DNA of 64,000 nucleotides from the NCBI GenBank assembly GCA_964291485.2, contig OZ220224.1, positions 1,922,001-1,986,000 of the forward strand, given 5' to 3'. Below the pieces are notes generated by a model that ran no database searches, was not told where the DNA came from, and worked only from the letters and a program-made list of their open reading frames with translations. Positions 54,906-63,559 of the stretch are shown here, piece after piece; the stretch's first letter is position 1; each line of letters starts with the position of its first letter. The position numbers and the translations under genes are program-made. This DNA comes from Kistimonas sp964291485 (GTDB lineage Bacteria; Pseudomonadota; Gammaproteobacteria; Pseudomonadales; Endozoicomonadaceae).

Positions 54906-55490
54906 TTGAGAAGGTTGCCAGTGTTTCTTGTGTTCGATTTAGACGAGGCATTTGTTCGGAATCAGCAGTTAGAGCTGATCAAGAAAAACATTGACGAATC
55001 CATTAGAGTTTTTCGACAAGATCCTACGTGCCTTGAAACTTTATATATATCAGTAGTTTGTTTTGATGGTGAAAAAAAGATTGTCTATCCGTTAGTAGAA
55101 CTTCTTGAGTTTTCTATGCCTGAAATACCTTTAGGCAGGGGGGAATTGCTGAACAAAACGCTTGAATCGTTGATGGGAGAGATCATTACTCAGACGAAAA
55201 GGACGACAGCGTATGTAAGAGGTGACCTTAACCCTATCTGCATAATTTTTACAGATAGTGAAAAAGCAGATTCAGCAAAGAAAGAAATTATTCGTTGGAA
55301 AAGAGAGTTTAAGTACGTCAATACTGTTGTTTATACAGTTGGAGAGTGTCCAGATCTTGAAGTATTAGTGCAATTAACACCTCAAGTTATTCGCTCGGAG
55401 TATACTACCTATTCCATACATACACATGTGTGGAAAGTGTCTTGGGATGGATGTGAGGCATTCATATGCACTGAGTCAGAACTGATCTGA
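54906..55490 (+). CDS. Degenerate vWA (TerY-like) protein without MIDAS
   Basis: The 194-aa product is a clear paralogue of the vWA protein at 61148-61786: MRRLPVFLVFDLDEAFVRNQ against MRRLPVYLLIDTSGSMVGEP, and FRQDPTCLETLYISVVCFDG against LRQDPQALETAYLSVIEFND. The metal-ion site is lost: D-x-S-x-S reads DLDEA, the following T is absent, and only the FTDS aspartate remains. It probably binds a partner without metal. It lies 395 bp before the motor genes. Confidence 0.8.
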   Translation: MRRLPVFLVFDLDEAFVRNQQLELIKKNIDESIRVFRQDPTCLETLYISVVCFDGEKKIVYPLVELLEFSMPEIPLGRGELLNKTLESLMGEIITQTKRTTAYVRGDLNPICIIFTDSEKADSAKKEIIRWKREFKYVNTVVYTVGECPDLEVLVQLTPQVIRSEYTTYSIHTHVWKVSWDGCEAFICTESELI

Positions 55491-55885
55491 AAGGGATCGA
55501 ATGCCCGGTAACATCTAACTATACAATCATAGTAAGTAATGATAATGCACAAAAAACAACATCCAGTCGTCGCAAAGCGAAATTTTAATGACAATAGCTG
55601 GCTCCACAAACTCTTTATCAATAGCTACTTTACAAAGCTGATATTAACCTATTGAGATTTACAATGACGGGCTAAAGAACCTGTACAAAAGCAATCTCAT
55701 TTTTTACCTACAACCCCCAGGCTGGTTCGCTGAGAAAATTTAGGCCAGAGTACTTATTTGTAGACGATTAAAATTAATGCTCATGTTGAGAATAACGTCT
55801 GCCCTATAAGATTCAGCCAAAATTAAAGGTTCTTTTTATATTTCAGCATACCAGATACCTGTTGGGTTATGATTAGTCTGAGCAT
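55491..55885. other. Gap ahead of the motor genes
   Basis: There is no gene here. An A+T-rich stretch near 55740-55885 probably holds the promoter of the motor operon, but I could not define boxes with confidence. Confidence 0.4.
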
Positions 55886-57787
55886 ATGACTTTATCCATA
55901 TTTTTAACTATTTCTTCTTCTTTCCTCCTCTTCGGTTACGCCGTCTTCAGGTGGGATAAGGAGCGCATGATTACCAAGCGTGCTATTTCCTACGTAAAGG
56001 CGCACGTTGATTGTTTTGGGAAAACTGCAGATATAAAACATGTTAATATCGAAGGTCCATGGGCAGAACGCTGGCAGCGGTTTCTTGCCTCAGTTATCGA
56101 TGTCCCGGGAATTATTAGCCAGCCGCACACGCGCACGTCCGTAAAACCTGAAGAACTATTTACCCTTTCCTATACCCAAAAAAAGTTTGGCCTTGATTTA
56201 AAGTCTATGGCATCGCTTCCATCAAACCTGACAGGATTGGGGATTACCTTTACATTTATGGGGCTTGTTATCGGAGTATCAAGCGCCTCAAGCTCTTTGT
56301 CCAACGTCATTACAGGATCAGAGAGTAATCTGCTTGCCATGATTGAACCGCTGTTGCAAGGCGCAGGCTTGGCTTTCGCTACATCTCTTGCTGGTCTCTT
56401 TGGATCTTTGGTTTATAGCGTTGGGTCACAGCACAACGCGAATGCACTTCAGGTGGAAATTGATAAATGGAACCAAAAACTTGATGAAATTTGCCCCTTA
56501 ATGTCTCCTGCTGAACTGCAGATGATCATGATTGCCCAAAATGAAAAACAAGTGAGCCAGATGGAACTGTTGCCCAAACACGTGTCAAGTGGCATTGGTG
56601 ACGGTTTAACACACATAATGGAAGACATTAGGACAAGTATTAAAGAGCGTGATGAATCATCCGCTCATATGATGGAGTCCAAGTTCGATGGTATGATCGC
56701 AGCGTTCAACAAAAACATTGGCCATATGTCTTTGAGCTTTAATCAAAGCCTTGATTCCATGGCAAATAGTTTTGGTACCAGTCTCGATAAGCTAACGAAA
56801 AATTTTAACCGCTCTATCAGGCAAATGGCTGGTGATGAAATGGAGCTTTTTGCCAGCCAGCTCAAGACACTCCACCATGAATACGTTGAAGCACAACGAC
56901 AGATTATCGACCAGAAAGATCAGTTTTTGAATAAATCGACTGAGCATGCTGTTCAAGCCTTCAACCAGACAAATGAGATGGCTGCATTACTGGAAAAATG
57001 CACCAATCAGATTGCCAGCCTTACTGGTGATATTGTGGACCATGTTGATGGCTTGAGAGATAACTTGGACTCTTGGGTGAATGAGGAAATTGAAGCCAGT
57101 GGCAGGCTGCTCGCTGAAACTTTTGAGTCAGCCGGGACAATAATGACTCACAATGTTGACAGAGCCAGTCAGATTCTGGTGGCAGCATCCGAAGACAGTA
57201 AGAAATTACTTGCTGAAACTCTGGATTCAGCCAGTACAACCATGACTCACAATGCAGACAGAGCGGGCCAGATTCTGGTGGCAGCATCCGAAGATAGCAA
57301 GAAGCTACTGGTCGAAGCTGCCTTGTCTATTACTGATAGCTTGGATGGGATGGGTGAATCCATGGTTCAAGGGGCTGAACAATTTTCACACAGCCTTGAG
57401 TCATCTGGAAATGTTATCACCCATACACTGGCTAATGGCATTAAGGTTCAGGTTAACCAGCATTACAGCGATTTGAAAGAAAGTCTCAATGAGCATATTC
57501 AGGTTCAGAAAGATGCTTGGAAAGTTCATGAGGAATCCTTGGCTCAACTCTATAAGTCTCACAGCTCTGAAGTGCAGGCTCTGAACCAGCAAATGAGTGC
57601 TGCGTTCACACATGCCCAGAAAGAGCTGAAGCAGTTTGAAGAGAGCACTAATAAATATGTTGAAGGGCTGGATGCCGATGCGAGTGAGATCCTTAATACC
57701 CTCTCTAAATCCATTGATGAAATGCAGCGAATTCTGAAACAGCTTGCCGTTATAGGGATGAAAGAGCTAGGCGTGGAAGCAGCCTGA
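55886..57787 (+). CDS. MotA/TolQ/ExbB-type proton-channel protein with long coiled-coil tail (ZorA-like)
   Basis: The 633-aa product has TM1 at residues 2-21, TM2 at 115-133 (LTGLGITFTFMGLVIGVSSA) and TM3 at 158-180 (QGAGLAFATSLAGLFGSLVY). This is the pattern of MotA/TolQ/ExbB-family channel subunits. About 430 further residues are helical and coiled coil, as in ZorA of the Zorya anti-phage system, whose tail reaches into the cytoplasm. A 33-residue tandem duplication occurs at 408-473. The stop overlaps the partner gene by one base (TGATG). Association with OmpA-type partner, Sel1, vWA, PP2C and kinase genes differs from known Zorya types. Confidence 0.82.
   Translation: MTLSIFLTISSSFLLFGYAVFRWDKERMITKRAISYVKAHVDCFGKTADIKHVNIEGPWAERWQRFLASVIDVPGIISQPHTRTSVKPEELFTLSYTQKKFGLDLKSMASLPSNLTGLGITFTFMGLVIGVSSASSSLSNVITGSESNLLAMIEPLLQGAGLAFATSLAGLFGSLVYSVGSQHNANALQVEIDKWNQKLDEICPLMSPAELQMIMIAQNEKQVSQMELLPKHVSSGIGDGLTHIMEDIRTSIKERDESSAHMMESKFDGMIAAFNKNIGHMSLSFNQSLDSMANSFGTSLDKLTKNFNRSIRQMAGDEMELFASQLKTLHHEYVEAQRQIIDQKDQFLNKSTEHAVQAFNQTNEMAALLEKCTNQIASLTGDIVDHVDGLRDNLDSWVNEEIEASGRLLAETFESAGTIMTHNVDRASQILVAASEDSKKLLAETLDSASTTMTHNADRAGQILVAASEDSKKLLVEAALSITDSLDGMGESMVQGAEQFSHSLESSGNVITHTLANGIKVQVNQHYSDLKESLNEHIQVQKDAWKVHEESLAQLYKSHSSEVQALNQQMSAAFTHAQKELKQFEESTNKYVEGLDADASEILNTLSKSIDEMQRILKQLAVIGMKELGVEAA
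57107..57304 (+). repeat. 99-bp tandem duplication inside the ZorA-like gene
   Basis: Two adjacent 99-bp copies (57107-57205 and 57206-57304) encode LLAETFESAGTIMTHNVDRA, then SQILVAASEDSKK, and LLAETLDSASTTMTHNADRA, then GQILVAASEDSKK. A partial third copy begins LLVEA. This is recent in-frame duplication within the coiled-coil tail. Confidence 0.85.
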
Positions 57788-58803
57788 TGGAAGAGAAGTA
57801 CAGTCCCCAGAACTATTTGGCATCTGTCTCTGACATGATGGCCGGACTTCTTTTCATATTTATGATTGTACTGATGGGTTTTGTCTATCAGGCAATAACT
57901 GCAAAGGCCAGCCTGGATGAGAAAGCGGAGTCATTAGAAGTCATGGTTTCAGATTATGAAGACATGTCTGGTGTTAATGAATACATGAAGTTGGAACTCG
58001 AAGTCCTGCATGCCGAAAATGAGGAAATGCGGAACCAGCTTGCCACCCAGGCGCTTGAACTCAAGGATTTCTATGAACAAAGAGACAGAACAGTTGATCG
58101 TCTTGTTAGTGAAAACGCCAGAGTGAGAAGTCAGATGCTTACCTCAATATGGCAAAGGCTCGACAATAAAGAGCTGGTTACTATCGATCATGAGTCTGGT
58201 GTGTTGAGGTTAGGAGAAGATTATTTGAGTTTCAGTTCTGGCAGCACGGTAACAGATAGCTTGGACAATCTTAGAGGTATATCCAAGGTGTTGGCTGAGG
58301 CATTGGTTTGCCAACCCGAAAAAGATGTCGTATCAGAGAAAAAGTCATTTGCAAATCGGTTTATACCTGAGGCTGGCAACACGATTGGCTTTCTGAAGAG
58401 ATTGGTTGGCTCTACCCCATCTGCCGAAGCGAAAATAGTAAAGCGCCAATGCTTGCCCTATGCGAACAAAATTGAGGCTCTGTTCATCGAAGGGCACACT
58501 GATAATGTCCCGCTCGGTAAGGCGCTAATTGCTAAGTCTGGCCTTAAAGACAACCGAGAGCTTTCTACCATTAGAGCTGTTCATACGTACAACCAGATGC
58601 TGCAATATGCCCCGGAACTGGCCAATGTGAAAAATGGGAAAGGGGTACCTGTCATTTCTGTTTCTGGCTATGGTGCAGACCGCCCTGTTAAAGGCCATAA
58701 GTGGACAGCGATAAGAAATGATCCTGTGAACCGTAGAATAGACATACGAATCATTATGTCGCCTTTTATTCATGCAGATAAGAACCCGGTTGTTGAACAC
58801 TGA
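57787..58803 (+). CDS. MotB/OmpA-type stator partner (ZorB-like)
   Basis: The 338-aa product has a single N-terminal helix with VSDMMAGLLFIFMIVLMGFV (residues about 14-33) and Asp16 at the place of the ion-carrying Asp of MotB. A coiled coil follows (residues about 40-115), then an OmpA-like peptidoglycan-binding domain: ALFIEGHTDNVPLG near residue 235, NRELSTIRAVHTYNQML, VSGYGADRPV and DPVNRRIDIRI. It would anchor the motor to the cell wall. Translation is coupled to the channel gene. Confidence 0.88.
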   Translation: MEEKYSPQNYLASVSDMMAGLLFIFMIVLMGFVYQAITAKASLDEKAESLEVMVSDYEDMSGVNEYMKLELEVLHAENEEMRNQLATQALELKDFYEQRDRTVDRLVSENARVRSQMLTSIWQRLDNKELVTIDHESGVLRLGEDYLSFSSGSTVTDSLDNLRGISKVLAEALVCQPEKDVVSEKKSFANRFIPEAGNTIGFLKRLVGSTPSAEAKIVKRQCLPYANKIEALFIEGHTDNVPLGKALIAKSGLKDNRELSTIRAVHTYNQMLQYAPELANVKNGKGVPVISVSGYGADRPVKGHKWTAIRNDPVNRRIDIRIIMSPFIHADKNPVVEH

Positions 58804-58807
58804 CGCC

Positions 58808-60493
58808 ATGCTACTGAATACACAGATGCATTTACCCCCTGTAAACTTTAGGTCTGCAAAAAGTGGATGTCTGCAGGCTTTGAAAAACAAGCTTCAGGAA
58901 CGTAAGAGTGAATGTCTGCAACCAGCGTTAACAGATCTTGATCTTGTGCAAATGTGTAGGAAGTTGCCAAGCTCAGTATGGGATCACATTCCTGATCTTT
59001 TTAATCGGCATCTAGCATCTGTTGTATGGAAGGACTTAGGGCAAGGTCCCCCCTTGCATTGCAATACCGATTTTATGCATTGGTTCGTGAGGGAGAGAGC
59101 CCGTCATGATCAGCTGGTGATAAAAGAGCTACATCATTCATTATTCGTAAACTGGCCTGAAGATAATCAACAGCTAGAGCAGCTGCTTCAGGATATTTCT
59201 GTTTATTTCCCCAGGGAATTGCATCTGCCGGATGCAGAATGGTTTGAGCAGATTGCCCACAGTATTCTTGGTGGAGATTCAACCCTCCAAAACGAAATTT
59301 CCAAAGCTGTAGGCCAAACAGCCATTTCGGCGCGAATGGAGCGATTCATCTGGAGAAAGCTTTTAGAGTCTTTCAGTAAAATCACCGAACCAGAGAAAAG
59401 ATACTATGGAATCAGTGCCATCCTTGATCTGGGTTTTGATGATGATTTGCCCCACTGGCCTGAATTGAATCTTGAGTGTCTTGAACTGCTAGCTCCCAGT
59501 ATAAACTTTGATGAACCCTTTTGTAGTGAATTTGTTCGGTTTGCCGTCCGTACCTATGCTTGCCTCATTAGTGAAAAAAAGGCGTTGTTGCCCGAACTAG
59601 TGATACAGAAATTAGAGGTTTGGTCAGCATGCCTGCAAGTTGAAGAGCTGAAGGACTTTGATTCCGAAAAAACGCACTATGACTCGGCAATGCTCAACCT
59701 GTTAAAGACAGCGGCGGATAATCATTCAGTGAAAGCCTGCCGCCTTCTGGGAGAACACTATCGGAATAAAGATCAGCAGTTTACCGATAATGCCCTTGCG
59801 CTTAAGTATTTGACAGCAGCCGCCAAGTCAGGGGATACCAAGGCGCAGGTTATGTTGAGCGAGATGTATCATCAGGGTGATGCTGATTCACAGGATCTTG
59901 AGGATATCTGCCGATGGGAAATTCATGCATTCGGTCAGGGATGCAGGAGTCTTCTGGGTCGGATAGAGAGGCTGTCTGACCAGGGGGACAGCAATGCTCA
60001 ATACGTTTTGGGAGAGAGTTACCTGCAGGATCATCCCGTCCTGGCTGTTGAGCTGTTAAAAAAGGCAGCCCAGAAAGAGAATCCAGATGCAATCTTCCGG
60101 TTGGCAGTATTGCATGCCTGTGGTGATAGTATCCCTCTCAACAGTGATGAGGCTTCTAGTCTGCATAAACGGCTTAGGGATACGTTCCATACAGAAGGGT
60201 TGCATCACCTTGCAATGCGATACCGACTGGGGGCGGGAGTTAACGGCTGTATGGCAACAGCGCTCTCTCTGTACAGAACATGCGCAGGACTTGGTGATAT
60301 ACGAGCAACCTATATTCTTGGCTGTCTGTATGAAGAGGGTGATGAGATATCGGCTGACTATTCATTGGCTCGGGATTATCTGCTCAAGGCTGCAGTAGCG
60401 GGACATGTCCCTGCAAAACAGCGACTCAAAAGACTAATGGAAAACAACACCTCCACTGCGGGTGATTTTCCAGTTCCGGGTACCTGGCACTGA
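58808..60493 (+). CDS. Sel1-repeat protein in the motor operon
   Basis: The 561-aa product has an unassigned helical N-terminal half (about 290 aa) and Sel1-like repeats in the C-terminal half: LLKTAADNHSVKACRLLGEH, then YLTAAAKSGDTKAQVMLSEM, LLKKAAQKENPDAIFRLAVL, CAGLGDIRATYILGCLYEEG, YLLKAAVAGHVPAKQRLK. It starts five bases after the OmpA-like stop (an upstream ATG at 58772 overlaps that gene). By position it occupies the slot of ZorC in Zorya, but I see no convincing EH-signature match. It could be an adaptor binding the motor tail. Confidence 0.8.
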   Translation: MLLNTQMHLPPVNFRSAKSGCLQALKNKLQERKSECLQPALTDLDLVQMCRKLPSSVWDHIPDLFNRHLASVVWKDLGQGPPLHCNTDFMHWFVRERARHDQLVIKELHHSLFVNWPEDNQQLEQLLQDISVYFPRELHLPDAEWFEQIAHSILGGDSTLQNEISKAVGQTAISARMERFIWRKLLESFSKITEPEKRYYGISAILDLGFDDDLPHWPELNLECLELLAPSINFDEPFCSEFVRFAVRTYACLISEKKALLPELVIQKLEVWSACLQVEELKDFDSEKTHYDSAMLNLLKTAADNHSVKACRLLGEHYRNKDQQFTDNALALKYLTAAAKSGDTKAQVMLSEMYHQGDADSQDLEDICRWEIHAFGQGCRSLLGRIERLSDQGDSNAQYVLGESYLQDHPVLAVELLKKAAQKENPDAIFRLAVLHACGDSIPLNSDEASSLHKRLRDTFHTEGLHHLAMRYRLGAGVNGCMATALSLYRTCAGLGDIRATYILGCLYEEGDEISADYSLARDYLLKAAVAGHVPAKQRLKRLMENNTSTAGDFPVPGTWH

Positions 60494-60681
60494 ATGTAAA
60501 ATTCGTGCTAACTCAGAACCCACAGTCATGGGATTAGATACCAAAATGAGCTTTGAGTTTGAAAAACAGCTTAATGGAGTGACCAGTTTGACTACTGCAG
60601 GTCAGTACAGGAAATACCTATATGTGTGAATTGATATATAGATTTAAGATGCCTTAATTCTTATGCTTTTGCGTGAACATT

Positions 60682-60936
60682 ATGGGTTTCAGGTTTCGAC
60701 GCACTATCACAATATTTCCTGGAGTCAGGCTCAATATTTCAAAGACGGGATTTAGTCTTAGTATTGGGCCAAGAGGCGCTTCACTCTCTATTGGCAAACG
60801 TGGAAAGTTTGCCAACATCGGACTTCCTGGTACAGGACTTTCATACCGCACACGTGTGGGAAAGACCCCGAATGCCGGTTCGACAACAAGCGCCTCTGGT
60901 AATTCAGGGAAAGCCTCTGGAACCAGTCAACCATAG
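60682..60936 (+). CDS. DUF4236 protein
   Basis: The 84-aa product reads MGFRFRRTITIFPGVRLNIS, then KTGFSLSIGPRGASLSIGKR, then GKFANIGLPGTGLSYRT, the exact DUF4236 pattern of small beta-strand proteins of unknown role, often near kinases or phage genes. The Ser/Gly-rich C-terminus is disordered. A GTG at 60673 in frame is an alternative start. A 188-bp gap precedes it. Confidence 0.88.
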   Translation: MGFRFRRTITIFPGVRLNISKTGFSLSIGPRGASLSIGKRGKFANIGLPGTGLSYRTRVGKTPNAGSTTSASGNSGKASGTSQP

Positions 60937-61147
60937 CTGTATGTGAAGGCTAGCAGATACACGCCTCCTATTGTGCAAGTATAACCTGCGACAACATGCC
61001 ATCGTTTGAAAACAACAGTGACTGCATAAATCCATATTACTAAAGATATATTTTTCTGAAGTAATAAGAGTGAGGTGCTGTCACTAACTTGTCTGCGGAT
61101 ATTCGCAGATGTCAATTTTTTCCAGAATTAGCTTGGATCACTACATT

Positions 61148-61786
61148 ATGCGTAGATTGCCTGTTTATCTTCTGATTGATACCTCCGGCTCCATGGTCGG
61201 TGAGCCCATCGAAGCCGTAAAAAATGGTGTAACAAGCCTTGTAAGAGAGCTTAGACAGGATCCACAGGCTCTTGAAACTGCCTACCTGTCAGTGATCGAG
61301 TTTAATGACTCGGCTGAACAGACTGTTCCCCTGACCGAGCTTTTGGATTTCGTAGAACCTACTCTTCGAGCAGGTGGTGTAACCAGTCTGGGTGAAGCTC
61401 TAAGTCTGCTGGCTAACAAAATTGAGACTGAAGTCCAAAAGACCACAGCGACCACCAAAGGTGACTGGAAACCAATGGTTTTTATCTTCACTGATGGTAT
61501 GCCAACGGATGATATCCGCAGAGGCATTGAAGATCTGCGAAAGGTCAAGCCGGCAGTCGTTGTTGCATGCGCTGCAGGTCATGGTGCGGATGAATCCGAA
61601 CTGCAGAAAATCACAGAGTGCGTTGTTAAGCTCGAGACTGCTGATGCCAACAGCATAAAGGCTTTCTTCCGTTGGGTGTCTGCAAGCATCGCTACAAACA
61701 GTGAGAAAGTAGAGCATGGTCAGGGCGAGGCGAACGGTCTTGGTGATCTGCCTCCACCTCCTTCAGAAGTTCAGATCGTTATTTAA
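61148..61786 (+). CDS. vWA-domain protein, TerY-like, with intact MIDAS
   Basis: The 212-aa product has MRRLPVYLLIDTSGSMVGEP (MIDAS D-T-S-G-S), LRQDPQALETAYLSVIEFND, GGVTSLGEALSLLANKI (MIDAS Thr) and MVFIFTDGMPTDD (MIDAS Asp). The Pro-rich C-terminal tail (GDLPPPPSEVQIVI) could bind partners. TerY-type vWA proteins with PP2C and kinase form the TerY-P triad. I prefer ATG 61148, which matches the paralogue's start, to ATG 61109. Confidence 0.9.
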   Translation: MRRLPVYLLIDTSGSMVGEPIEAVKNGVTSLVRELRQDPQALETAYLSVIEFNDSAEQTVPLTELLDFVEPTLRAGGVTSLGEALSLLANKIETEVQKTTATTKGDWKPMVFIFTDGMPTDDIRRGIEDLRKVKPAVVVACAAGHGADESELQKITECVVKLETADANSIKAFFRWVSASIATNSEKVEHGQGEANGLGDLPPPPSEVQIVI

Positions 61787-61858
61787 CGAGATGTAGGAAT
61801 TGGCCAGTTGTTCTGGCCAATTTAAATATCTGAAATCTTTATATATGAGACTCATCGG

Positions 61859-63559
61859 ATGGATGATCAGGACGTTATTGAAAAAACGGTATATACATTT
61901 CTTGATAGTGTTTTAGCTGTTGATAAAACTGAAAATATTTTTTTGATTTTTGAATCTTATTTTGGCGATGATTCATCATTCGATGATTTGAAATTTGAAA
62001 AGCTTAGGAAGTCAAGAGGAATAATAAAGCAGATTTCTGATTGGATTGATAAAAGACTGTGTGAGATTGATAGCTTGTCTAACCCCAAAAGATCGGAGCA
62101 TATGTTTGGGTCGGATAATGAAATAGGTGACGATGATAAAATAAGTATGCCTGTCAAAGGATCTAAGGATAACAACATTGAAAATTCGAGAATACTCAAA
62201 ACTACAGATAGGTCTGCTGAATATAAAGTTATTCCGCTTGAAAAAATTTACGACCATTTCCACGAATCTTCAAATTGCCCGATGAGTGAAAAACAAGACG
62301 TGGATAAAGATGCATTAGATTCATTCTCTTTAAATAGAGATACTGTGTATCGCGATGATTCCAGTTTAATTGTTGACACCCTGCCTGTAACTGAATCAGA
62401 TCAAAGCCAGTTTGTTGAACTAAATAACGAATTAGAAAGCGACAAGGCTGAAAGAAGAGTTGTAGACGGTCAGCAAGACCATATCCCGGCTAATGCTGAT
62501 ATTCATACAGACGAGGTGGCACTTCAGTCTGAAAAAAATGGTGAGAATATGAAGACTCCGACTGAAAAGCAAAGTGTTTTTGATACCAAAAACATGTGGG
62601 AGGATATACCAACCAGAGAAAGCATCACTATATATTACAAAGCAGATAAAGATAGTAAATGCCTTGATCCAGAGGATGGCTTGCGTTTGATTGCTGCAAG
62701 CGTACGTGGACGTTCCCATGCCCATGTCGGTTCTCCCCGTGATGATGATTTTTACATACACCACTCTGACAATTCAGGTTGGAATATTCTTGCTGTTGCT
62801 GACGGGGCAGGCTCTTGCAAATTTTCACGACGCGGCTCTCAGATAGTAGTTAAATGCGCTGTAGAAGCATTGTGTGAAAAACTTGAAAATGATGAAGGTC
62901 AGGCATTGCTTGATAACTACCCCGAAACCGAAGAAGAAAAGACTGATCAGAAAAAGCTCAGAAAGCTACAGAACTCCCTTTATGAGACGTTAGTAAAAGC
63001 TGCTTACAGTGCCTGTGAAGCTATTAACAAACAGGCAAATGATAATAGCGAGTCCGTCAAGGACTTTTCTACGACTCTTCTTCTGGCTGCGCATAAAAAA
63101 ACTGAGCGCGGTCATTTTGTGATCTCCTTTTGGGTAGGAGATGGCGCTATTGCACTATACCAGGAAAATGGTGCTTGCATTTTGATGGGGGAACCTGATG
63201 GTGGTGAGTATGCAGGTCAAACCCGCTTCCTGGATGAACGGATTTTTAATGATCCCGCGCTGATGAGAAGAGTAAGTATTAAGGTGGTCGAGGACTTTAC
63301 AGCCCTTATTATGGCGACTGATGGTGTTACTGATCCGAATTTTAACTCGGATGCCGAACTGGCTGAACCGCAAAAGTGGGATGATATCTGGAGTGGTGTG
63401 AAATGGGGGGGTAAGAGCTTGAAAGAGGTAGTGACAACTGCTGACGGTGAATCAGCAAAACAACAGCTTGAAGATTGGTCCGGCTTTTTCTCACCCGGAA
63501 ATCATGATGACAGGACAATTGCTGTTCTAACTCACCTCAAGGATGGTGACAATGCATAA
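61859..63559 (+). CDS. PP2C-type protein phosphatase with long N-terminal extension
   Basis: The 566-aa product has a C-terminal PP2C domain (residues about 278-560) with metal-binding motifs HVGSPRDDDF, ILAVADGAGSCKFSRRGSQI, VKDFSTTLLLAAH, FWVGDGAIALY, LIMATDGVTDP and GNHDDRTI. The key Asp residues are present, so Ser/Thr phosphatase activity is expected. The first 270 residues are acidic and low in complexity, like a disordered docking arm. The gene overlaps the kinase gene by 8 bases. Confidence 0.9.
   Translation: MDDQDVIEKTVYTFLDSVLAVDKTENIFLIFESYFGDDSSFDDLKFEKLRKSRGIIKQISDWIDKRLCEIDSLSNPKRSEHMFGSDNEIGDDDKISMPVKGSKDNNIENSRILKTTDRSAEYKVIPLEKIYDHFHESSNCPMSEKQDVDKDALDSFSLNRDTVYRDDSSLIVDTLPVTESDQSQFVELNNELESDKAERRVVDGQQDHIPANADIHTDEVALQSEKNGENMKTPTEKQSVFDTKNMWEDIPTRESITIYYKADKDSKCLDPEDGLRLIAASVRGRSHAHVGSPRDDDFYIHHSDNSGWNILAVADGAGSCKFSRRGSQIVVKCAVEALCEKLENDEGQALLDNYPETEEEKTDQKKLRKLQNSLYETLVKAAYSACEAINKQANDNSESVKDFSTTLLLAAHKKTERGHFVISFWVGDGAIALYQENGACILMGEPDGGEYAGQTRFLDERIFNDPALMRRVSIKVVEDFTALIMATDGVTDPNFNSDAELAEPQKWDDIWSGVKWGGKSLKEVVTTADGESAKQQLEDWSGFFSPGNHDDRTIAVLTHLKDGDNA

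Noticed and set aside
55886..60493. Complete known Zorya system
   Set aside because: ZorA- and ZorB-like genes are present, but no helicase (ZorD) or HNH nuclease (ZorE) is seen and ZorC is not convincingly matched.
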